From Verrucomicrobiales bacterium (GTDB taxonomy: Bacteria; Verrucomicrobiota; Verrucomicrobiia; Verrucomicrobiales; Akkermansiaceae), in the NCBI GenBank assembly GCA_003527555.1, contig DPWT01000037.1, positions 1 through 5,966 of the forward strand: a stretch of DNA of 5,966 nt, in the 5' to 3' direction. The notes beneath the pieces are model-generated. The model was not told the origin of the DNA. It ran no database searches and worked only from the letters and a program-made list of their open reading frames with translations. Shown here one piece after another: positions 1 through 5,313 of the stretch (the first letter of the stretch is position 1; every line of letters starts with the position of its first letter). The translations under genes were made by a program, and so were the position numbers.

Positions 1-294
1 ACCAAAAGATTTATCAAGTCCAACATAGAGGTCTAACTCATCAAATGCTGCGTTTCCTTTATTGCCATCGCTGTCCTGATACCAGACACCTCCCGATAAA
101 TTGATACCACTTCCTAATTCGGTACTAAAATCAACCCCAGCTTCAATCATGTCATCACCGAAGTCGACACCTCGGAATTCATAGATTGAGTGATAACCAG
201 CGTGAACTTCGAATTCAACTTCAGCTGAGGCTGGCACTGCGGTAAAGGCAAGAAGCCCGCCGCCCATCATTATGCTTTGTAACGTATGTTTCAT
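1..294 (-). CDS. Exported porin-like protein, TorF/Gcw_chp-type, N-terminal part
   Basis: An open frame of 98 codons runs from the ATG at 294 off the left edge, so the C-terminus is missing. The product starts with a clear signal peptide (MKHTLQSIMMGGGLL..., cleavage likely after PASA at residue 24). The mature part reads like alternating beta strands: a Tyr-x-Ser-x-Tyr-x-Phe-Arg-Gly segment at about residues 34-43, Gly-x-Asp-Phe-Ser, a Gly-Gly-Val-Trp-Tyr strand, an acidic Asp/Gly turn, then Phe-Asp-Glu-Leu-Asp-Leu-Tyr near residue 86. This pattern resembles the TorF/Gcw_chp family of putative outer-membrane porins, which in several proteobacteria lies beside ammonium-transporter genes. The start is supported by a strong AAAGGAG. 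It sits downstream of the minus-strand amt gene, separated by a terminator and preceded by a sigma-54-like site. A role in passing small nitrogen compounds across the outer membrane is inference. That it is exported is nearly certain; the family name is less sure. Confidence 0.75.
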   Translation of the reverse strand, partial: MKHTLQSIMMGGGLLAFTAVPASAEVEFEVHAGYHSIYEFRGVDFGDDMIEAGVDFSTELGSGINLSGGVWYQDSDGNKGNAAFDELDLYVGLDKSFG

Positions 295-297
295 AAT

Positions 298-304
298 CTC
301 CTTT
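298..304 (-). promoter_or_regulatory. Strong ribosome binding site of the porin-like gene
   Basis: AAAGGAG on the minus strand ends 3 nt before the ATG at 294. It is the only near-consensus Shine-Dalgarno sequence ahead of a gene in this window and supports the chosen start. The spacing is somewhat short. Confidence 0.7.
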
Positions 305-309
305 GTGTA

Positions 310-326
310 AGCAGATATCGTGCCAA
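310..326 (-). promoter_or_regulatory. Sigma-54 (RpoN) type -24/-12 site before the porin-like gene
   Basis: The minus strand reads TTGGCACGATATCTGCT. It has the invariant GG (324-323) and GC (312-311) exactly 12 bases apart, and it fits the TGGCACG-N4-TTGCW consensus with a single mismatch (C for the first T of TTGC). It lies just after the terminator of the upstream amt gene, where a promoter for the next gene is expected. A caution: a start 11-13 nt beyond the -12 element would fall around 298-300, inside the Shine-Dalgarno sequence. Either the leader is extremely short or the match is partly coincidental. Confidence 0.5.
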
Positions 327-336
327 CCCAAGCAAT

Positions 337-369
337 AAAAAACCGAAGCCCCTTAAATTGGGGCTCCGG
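337..369 (-). terminator. Rho-independent terminator of the minus-strand amt gene
   Basis: On the minus strand a stem CCGgAGCCCC / GGGGCTtCGG (one mismatch) closes a 7-base loop (AATTTAA) and is followed directly by six Ts (342-337). It begins 27 nt after the amt stop codon. It separates amt from the porin-like gene, so the latter needs its own promoter or partial read-through. Confidence 0.9.
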
Positions 370-396
370 CACTTAGTGTTGTAAGATTGCGGCGTC

Positions 397-1695
397 CTAA
401 GCCTCCCAGTTGTAGGCTTCCTCACCGTGTTCAGCGCGGTCTAGACCACCGTGCTCGACATCCTCTTCAACGCGAATGTCTCCACAAATCAGCTTGGCGG
501 CGTATAGACCAATAATTGAGGCTACAGCACTCCATAGAACCGTCACCACAATACTCTTACCCTGAACGATTACCTGGGCAAAATCACCACTGCCATCACG
601 GATAAACCATCCAGTGAGCAAGGCACCCACGATACCCCCAATACCGTGGACTCCGAAAACATCCAAACTATCGTCGTAGCCAAGCGCATGCTTCAGCTTG
701 GTTGCTGCAAAATAGCAGACTAAGCTGGAAAGAGCACCAATCACCAAGGCTCCCATAATTCCAGCCGTACCAGCGGCAGGGGTAATGGCGACCAATCCGG
801 CAACCGCACCCGTAGCCGCACCCACTGCAGTAGGCTTTTTGGCAATGATCCACTCAAGAGCAATCCAGACGACCACAGCCGCAGCGGTGGCAACCTGCGT
901 CGTTAGCATGGCCATTCCTGCACCAGTATCAGCCGCTAACTGGCTGCCTGCATTAAAACCAAACCAACCAACCCACAGCAGTGCTGCTCCGATAAGCACG
1001 AAAGGAACATTGTGTGGCACCAGCGCAGGACCCGGATAACCCCTTCTTTTTCCAAGAAATATGCATGCTACAAGACCAGCAATGCCGGCATTGATATGCA
1101 CAACATTTCCTCCTGCAAAATCTATTGCACCCCAACTGTGCAATAGCCCACCACCCCAAACCATATGCCACATTGGTAGGTAGGATAACAACGTCCAAAT
1201 TATAGTGAAAATCAAGATAGCAGAGAATTTCATTCTCTCAGCAAAGGCACCCACAATGAGGGCAGGACTGATGATTATGAAGGTCATCTGGAACATGACA
1301 AATACGCTTTCAGGAATTGTTCCTGATAATGGACCATTGCCATCTTCTGTAGACGAGATGTGGTCGAGAAAAAGCTTTGAGCTATCCCAACCAATAAGCC
1401 CGTGCCACGAATCACCTGTGGCAATGGCATAGCCAAAAATCACCCAAAGTATCGACATCACTCCAGCAATGGCGAAACACTGCACAAAAATACTTAACAC
1501 GTTTTTACCACGCACAAGGCCACCGTAAAATAACGCTAGGCCAGGCAAACACATCAACAAAACAAGCAGTGATGCCACAAGCATCCAAGCTGTATCTCCG
1601 CTATTAAGCTCTGAAGTTTCCTCTGCAGCCATGAGTAATGGCGCAGACATAATTAGTAAGAAGGGCATCAGCCACAAGGTCTTCGATTGTTTCAT
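397..1695 (-). CDS. amtB: Ammonium transporter, AmtB type
   Basis: A 432-residue Amt/MEP/Rh channel that conducts ammonium across the inner membrane as a trimer, with a cleavable signal peptide (about residues 1-24) and about 11 membrane segments. With a constant offset of 32 from mature E. coli AmtB, all key positions are visible: Phe139 and Phe247 (gate), Trp180 and Ser251 (ammonium recruitment), Asp192, and the twin pore histidines His200 and His350. Signatures include FQMTF, HMVWGGGLL, DFAGGNVVHINA, WVGWFGFNAGS and DVFGVHG. The C-terminal tail, ending GLDRAEHGEEAYNW, matches the cytosolic region that binds the PII protein GlnK. No strong Shine-Dalgarno precedes the ATG. The gene diverges from a second amt gene and has a perfect sigma-54 promoter, so induction under nitrogen limitation is likely. 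No glnK gene is adjacent within the window. Length is typical of the family. Confidence 0.96.
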   Translation of the reverse strand: MKQSKTLWLMPFLLIMSAPLLMAAEETSELNSGDTAWMLVASLLVLLMCLPGLALFYGGLVRGKNVLSIFVQCFAIAGVMSILWVIFGYAIATGDSWHGLIGWDSSKLFLDHISSTEDGNGPLSGTIPESVFVMFQMTFIIISPALIVGAFAERMKFSAILIFTIIWTLLSYLPMWHMVWGGGLLHSWGAIDFAGGNVVHINAGIAGLVACIFLGKRRGYPGPALVPHNVPFVLIGAALLWVGWFGFNAGSQLAADTGAGMAMLTTQVATAAAVVVWIALEWIIAKKPTAVGAATGAVAGLVAITPAAGTAGIMGALVIGALSSLVCYFAATKLKHALGYDDSLDVFGVHGIGGIVGALLTGWFIRDGSGDFAQVIVQGKSIVVTVLWSAVASIIGLYAAKLICGDIRVEEDVEHGGLDRAEHGEEAYNWEA

Positions 1696-1765
1696 AATGA
1701 TATTTTTTGAGTTTCTGATTACGCACGCTACCCCGAAAAAAGTTTTTCTTTTTAATCAAGAGAGC

Positions 1766-1783
1766 TTTCGCGCGCGTGTGAAA
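1766..1783. promoter_or_regulatory. Imperfect 18-bp palindrome, candidate activator or operator site
   Basis: TTTCGCGCGCGTGTGAAA equals its own reverse complement at 14 of 18 positions, with perfect outer arms TTTC/GAAA. It stands out as GC-rich in an AT-rich spacer. It overlaps the expected start site of the minus-strand amt promoter and lies roughly 90 nt upstream of the expected start of the plus-strand amt, where an enhancer-binding protein could act. It does not match the enterobacterial NtrC site. Function is inference. Confidence 0.25.
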
Positions 1784-1787
1784 TGAT

Positions 1788-1804
1788 AGCAAACACCGTG
1801 CCAA
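1788..1804 (-). promoter_or_regulatory. Sigma-54 promoter of the minus-strand amt gene, perfect consensus
   Basis: The minus strand reads TTGGCACGGTGTTTGCT, matching TGGCACG-N4-TTGCW at every fixed position, with GG (1802-1801) and GC (1790-1789) 12 bases apart. Transcription would start near 1777, giving a leader of about 80 nt before the ATG at 1695. Sigma-54 control of ammonium transporter genes is well established in proteobacteria (NtrC-activated glnK-amtB). Confidence 0.85.
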
Positions 1805-1842
1805 CTTTTAATCATCACCCCAAAAATATATCACAGCTAATT

Positions 1843-1859
1843 CTGGCACAACTCATGCT
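1843..1859 (+). promoter_or_regulatory. Sigma-54 promoter of the plus-strand amt gene
   Basis: CTGGCACAACTCATGCT carries TGGCAC and TGCT with GG (1845-1846) and GC (1857-1858) 12 bases apart, the correct spacing. It deviates from consensus at the base after CAC and at the first T of TTGC. Transcription would start near 1870, leaving a leader of only about 17 nt with no Shine-Dalgarno. It faces away from the minus-strand promoter; the two -24 elements are about 40 bp apart. Confidence 0.75.
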
Positions 1860-1886
1860 GTAACTTGGCTGAATTAGTCAAATACT

Positions 1887-3377
1887 ATGATGAAAAACAC
1901 TATCAAACTAACACTCCTGATGTGCCTTACTGCACTTGTCAGTCTGTCACCCGCCGCCCACGCAGAAACCATCGACCCAACGAACGATGACTACCACGTT
2001 ACCCAAGAAATGCTCGATCCGGATCATGACGAGTATGACGAGGGTGCAGTCGACCTCATCGGTAAAAGCATCTATAAGTTTATGCAATTTGGCGGTGACA
2101 CCGCAAGCCTCTCTGCTGAACAAAAAGCTGCAGCAGAGGGATATTATGACCGCTATGAAGACGCACCGTTCTTTGGTCTTTCCAACGTATGGATACTCCT
2201 TTGTGCGTTTCTCGTTTTCATCATGCACCTTGGATTCTCGTGCATCGAATCCGGCCTCTGCCAGCGCAAAAATACAGTCAACATACTTTTTAAGAATGTA
2301 TTCATCATCTGTTCCGGTTTAGTCCTCTACGCTGTCTATGGATTCAATGCTATGTATCCAGGAGATTTTAATAGTTTCTTTTCCTTTGGATCACAAATCA
2401 CCAACGCCGACTACGGTAGCACTGACCTCTCATACGGCGGCATAGGTTTATGCCAAACAGGTTTTGCCGACTTCATTTTCCAGGCCATGTTTGCAGCCAC
2501 TGCCGCCACCATTGTTTCAGGCGCCGTTGCTGAGCGTGTAAAACTGCCCAGTTTCATGATTTTTGCAGCACTTCTTGTGGGCTTCGCTTACCCCATCACA
2601 GGTAGCTGGAAGTGGGGAGGTGGATTCCTCGATGGAATGGGCTTCTACGACTTTGCCGGTTCGTCAGTCGTTCATGGGTTCGGCGGTTTCGCTGCACTCG
2701 CATGTGTGCTAGTTCTAGGGCCACGCAAAGGTAAATACACTGCAGATGGCGTGAAGCCCATTCTCCCATCAAACATGCCTCTTGCAACCATCGGTGCATT
2801 TCTCCTCTGGTTTGGCTGGTTTGGCTTCAATGGAGGCTCCGTTCTCTCAGCTGACCCAAGCTCAATTTCATACGTGATAGTTACCACATCCCTTGGGGCT
2901 GCAGCTGGCGGTCTTGGGTGCATGTTCTTCTCATGGATCACTCTCAAAAAGCCTGATCTCTCCATGTCACTGAACGGCATCCTTGCTGGTCTAGTTGGTG
3001 TAACTGCAGGAGCTGACCAACTCACATTAATTGGAGCTGTTATAGCTGGCGGAATAGCCGGTGTGCTTGTAGTCATCTCAGTTCTTTTCCTTGATAAGAT
3101 CAAGATAGACGATCCAGTGGGCGCAATTTCAGTGCACGGAACATGTGGCATATGGGGAACCATTTGTATAGGCCTTCCTTTTCTTACCAAAGAAGGAGTT
3201 GAAACATCATTCATCACTCAACTCATCGGAACCGTATCCATTGGCGCCTTCGCATTTGCCTTCTCATTTATCGTATTCTCACTAATCAAAGTGATCCTTG
3301 GAGTTCGCGTTGACGAAACAGAAGAGGCAGAAGGCCTTGATGTCGCTGAACACGGTGCTCCAGCATACAATCCATAA
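1887..3377 (+). CDS. Ammonium transporter with extended acidic periplasmic N-terminus
   Basis: A 496-residue Amt-family ammonium channel, clearly a different subtype from its divergent neighbour. A signal peptide (cleavage after AHA, residue 26) is followed by about 70 acidic, Tyr-rich residues (27-97, with DPDHDEYDEG) before the first Amt helix. This segment makes it roughly 60 residues longer than E. coli AmtB. Conserved pore positions are present: Phe198 and Phe202 (FQAMF), Trp243, Asp255, His263, Phe314, Ser318 and His417. The helix-1/2 link GFSCIESGLCQRKNTVNILF and the DDPVGAISVHG motif recall cyanobacterial-type Amt proteins rather than AmtB, where the latter motif is DDSLDVFGVHG. The tail ends EGLDVAEHGAPAYNP, like the GlnK-binding C-terminus. 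An in-frame TAG at 1875-1877 fixes the start to 1887 or the adjacent ATG at 1890. A sigma-54 promoter and a terminator frame it as a single-gene unit. Confidence 0.94.
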   Translation: MMKNTIKLTLLMCLTALVSLSPAAHAETIDPTNDDYHVTQEMLDPDHDEYDEGAVDLIGKSIYKFMQFGGDTASLSAEQKAAAEGYYDRYEDAPFFGLSNVWILLCAFLVFIMHLGFSCIESGLCQRKNTVNILFKNVFIICSGLVLYAVYGFNAMYPGDFNSFFSFGSQITNADYGSTDLSYGGIGLCQTGFADFIFQAMFAATAATIVSGAVAERVKLPSFMIFAALLVGFAYPITGSWKWGGGFLDGMGFYDFAGSSVVHGFGGFAALACVLVLGPRKGKYTADGVKPILPSNMPLATIGAFLLWFGWFGFNGGSVLSADPSSISYVIVTTSLGAAAGGLGCMFFSWITLKKPDLSMSLNGILAGLVGVTAGADQLTLIGAVIAGGIAGVLVVISVLFLDKIKIDDPVGAISVHGTCGIWGTICIGLPFLTKEGVETSFITQLIGTVSIGAFAFAFSFIVFSLIKVILGVRVDETEEAEGLDVAEHGAPAYNP

Positions 3378-3400
3378 GCGTCAAATTTCATAGCTACGCT

Positions 3401-3434
3401 ACCGGGAGGGGGTTTCGTCCCTCCCGGTTTTTTT
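3401..3434 (+). terminator. Rho-independent terminator after the plus-strand amt gene
   Basis: A perfect 10-bp stem (3401-3410 with 3419-3428, ACCGGGAGGG / CCCTCCCGGT) with an 8-base loop runs into seven Ts (3428-3434). It starts 24 nt after the stop codon and insulates the coaX group from nitrogen-regulated transcription. Confidence 0.95.
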
Positions 3435-3496
3435 GTATCCGGTACTTCCCAAAGCACCACCCACCACTCTATGTTCTTTGAGAAGATACAGCGATT

Positions 3497-4240
3497 ATGA
3501 CTTTTCTCCTTGTAGATAACTCCAATACCCGAACCAAATTTGCCAGCGCCTCGGCAGAGACGCTCAGCGGGTGGCAGAGTATTATACCTACAAAAAATAT
3601 TACCGAAGATAATCTGGAATCATTACTTTCTGACCAATCTTGGGACGCTGCTATCGTAAGCTCGGTTGTACCCGAAAAATCTCATATTCTCGCATCTTAC
3701 TTCAATAAGATAGGTCCATGCCTGTTGATTAGCCACCAGAGTAACCTACCGATCGATATCGACTACCCGAAGCCTGAGCAAATCGGAGCTGATCGACTCG
3801 CTAATGCTGCCGCCGCCTTCACTCTATTTGGAAGCCCATGCGTGGTGTTGGATTTTGGCACAGCTGTCACTTTTGACATAATTTCCAAAGAAAAAGAAAA
3901 GAGCCTCTACAAGGGAGGCGTCATTGCACCAGGTCTCGCCTCCATGACGGAGGGACTCGCACGTCGAACCGCACTTCTACCGCACATCCAGCTCGAGGAG
4001 CCTAAAAACGTAATTGGTAAGTCCACCGAGGATGCAATGCTCGCAGGAGCTATCTATGGTTACCGTGGACTAGTGCGAGAAATACTCACCCAGATCGAAA
4101 AAGAGCTCCAAGAAACTCCCACTATAATAGCTACAGGCGGAGATGCCGCGCTTATCATCAAGGGACTCCCAGAGATATGTCATCACTCACCACAACTTAC
4201 TCTTGAAGGGTTAAGAATTATCGCCAACCTCCATTTTTAA
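3497..4240 (+). CDS. coaX: Type III pantothenate kinase (CoaX)
   Basis: Phosphorylates pantothenate with ATP, the first step of coenzyme A synthesis, in the cytosol. The 247 residues match the usual CoaX length. It has the acetate/sugar kinase-like fold motifs in order: the N-terminal phosphate-binding loop (LLVDNSNTRTKF, residues 4-15), the IGADRLANA motif with the likely catalytic Asp99 (equivalent to Asp105 of Thermotoga maritima CoaX), the DFGTAVTFD phosphate motif (119-127), GGVIAPGL (140-147) and a late ATGGDA segment (212-217). The first loop is DNSNT where most family members have DxGNT. No convincing Shine-Dalgarno or sigma-70 promoter is visible in the 62 bp between the terminator and the start, yet a promoter must lie there or read-through occurs. 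The stop codon is 4 nt from the start of the next gene, so the two are surely co-transcribed. Confidence 0.93.
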   Translation: MTFLLVDNSNTRTKFASASAETLSGWQSIIPTKNITEDNLESLLSDQSWDAAIVSSVVPEKSHILASYFNKIGPCLLISHQSNLPIDIDYPKPEQIGADRLANAAAAFTLFGSPCVVLDFGTAVTFDIISKEKEKSLYKGGVIAPGLASMTEGLARRTALLPHIQLEEPKNVIGKSTEDAMLAGAIYGYRGLVREILTQIEKELQETPTIIATGGDAALIIKGLPEICHHSPQLTLEGLRIIANLHF

Positions 4241-4244
4241 ACAC

Positions 4245-5192
4245 ATGAGCAAATCAGAACACACCACCCCAGTTGCACTAGGGATCGACTTTGGCGGAAC
4301 CTCAGTGAAATTTGGAGTTGTCGCTGGTAACGAAGTGATCGACGCAGCACCTTCCATCGCTACCGAGGATTATACCGAGGCCACAACACTCATCGATGCA
4401 ATCGTGCGCGTAGTCGAGGACCTGCGCGCAAGGCATCCCAACATCACGGCAATAGGGGTAGGTGTACCTGGCTTTGTCGATTTTCATTCCGGCACGATTC
4501 ATAACCTCACCAACGTACGTGGCTGGAAAGATATCCCACTCAAAAAAATTATGCATCAGCTTACAGATCTGCCGATCACTGTAGAGAACGATGCAAACTG
4601 CATGGCATACGCTGAATGGAAACAAGGTGCAGGCAAGGGCATGGATCACCTAGTATGTATTACTTTAGGAACTGGGGTAGGAGGCGGCATTATTACTCAC
4701 GGCCATATGCTAAGGGGAGCTAACTCTGTCGCTGGAGAACTCGGTCAGACATCTATCGATTATCAAGGCAGAAAAGGTAATTACGGAAACATGGGAGCGC
4801 TTGAAGACTACATTGGTAACAATGAAATAGCCGCCGACGCACGTGATCACTACGCAGCTGAAGGGATTGATCGCAATATCAGTGATTGCACACCTGCGGC
4901 CCTTTTCGCCAATGCCAGCGAAGGTGATGAAATCGCCTTGGATATCTGGAAAAACATTGCACGCAAGCTTGCAACAACCATCGTAAACTCTTGCTGGCTG
5001 CTTAACCCAGAAGCGATCATCATAGGTGGCGGCGTCGCCAAAGCGGGTGAGCTGTTATTTGAACCATTGAAAATGGCTATCAACGAGCAACTTTCACCCG
5101 CATTCAGCGATCATCTCAAAATCATTCCTGCCATGTTTAGTAATGAAGCCGGCATCATAGGTGCCGCAGCCCTAGCGCTGGACAAGACCTAA
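4245..5192 (+). CDS. ROK-family sugar kinase, probably glucokinase-like, without zinc site
   Basis: A 315-residue cytosolic ATP-dependent kinase of the ROK family, which usually phosphorylates glucose, fructose, N-acetylglucosamine or N-acetylmannosamine. It has no DNA-binding N-terminal domain, so it is an enzyme rather than a ROK repressor. Visible motifs are the ATP loop GIDFGGTSVKFG (13-24), GVGVPGFVD (71-79), the catalytic-Asp motif ENDANC (Asp116), LGTGVGGGII (141-150), sugar-contacting GELG (Glu165) and IIIGGGVA (258-265). The family's zinc motif (GH followed by CxCGxxGC) is replaced: Gln168 stands for His, and Gly178, Tyr180 and Ala185 stand for the three Cys. Length is normal, and the other motifs are intact, so activity is expected. 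It begins 4 nt after coaX without a strong Shine-Dalgarno, suggesting translational coupling. The true substrate cannot be read from sequence alone; the neighbouring kdsA does not settle it. Confidence 0.88.
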   Translation: MSKSEHTTPVALGIDFGGTSVKFGVVAGNEVIDAAPSIATEDYTEATTLIDAIVRVVEDLRARHPNITAIGVGVPGFVDFHSGTIHNLTNVRGWKDIPLKKIMHQLTDLPITVENDANCMAYAEWKQGAGKGMDHLVCITLGTGVGGGIITHGHMLRGANSVAGELGQTSIDYQGRKGNYGNMGALEDYIGNNEIAADARDHYAAEGIDRNISDCTPAALFANASEGDEIALDIWKNIARKLATTIVNSCWLLNPEAIIIGGGVAKAGELLFEPLKMAINEQLSPAFSDHLKIIPAMFSNEAGIIGAAALALDKT

Positions 5193-5313
5193 CACACTCT
5201 ACAAGAACAAGGATATCGTAGTTAAACTAAAAAACCATGATTAGACGCAGAATTTTCGTGCTAAATCATTCTCGTATGCCTAGTATATTAGAGTATTTTA
5301 CTGCTAAACTTTT
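5193..5313 (+). other. Intergenic gap between ROK kinase and kdsA, no terminator
   Basis: This 121-bp AT-rich stretch has no stem followed by a T-run, so transcripts from coaX could continue into kdsA. TATATT at 5284-5289 could serve as a -10 element about 25 bp before the kdsA start, but no good -35 is found 16-18 bp upstream. A loose dyad (GATTAG at 5239-5244 with CTAAATC at 5261-5267) is too imperfect to name. Confidence 0.4.

Noticed and set aside
785..1432. Plus-strand frames opposite the minus-strand amt gene
   Set aside because: Their composition is that of the complement of membrane-protein codons; every conserved Amt motif is on the minus strand.
1735..1748. GAAAAA-AG-TTTTTC dyad in the amt leader, possible hairpin or attenuator
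   Set aside because: A two-base loop and only A/T-rich pairs make a stable RNA hairpin unlikely; at most an A-tract that bends DNA.
1604..1804. Minus-strand frame of 66 codons covering the amt leader
   Set aside because: Its start is a TTG that forms part of the sigma-54 -24 element, upstream of the expected transcription start, and it overlaps the first codons of amt in another frame.
2672..3217. Open frame of 181 codons on the minus strand, opposite the second amt gene
   Set aside because: It is fully antisense to a certain Amt coding region, has no recognisable domain and a Pro/Thr-rich composition typical of a shadow frame.
5284..5289. TATATT as a sigma-70 -10 element for kdsA
   Set aside because: No acceptable -35 at 16-18 bp and no extended -10; kept only as a remark in the gap entry, not called as a promoter.
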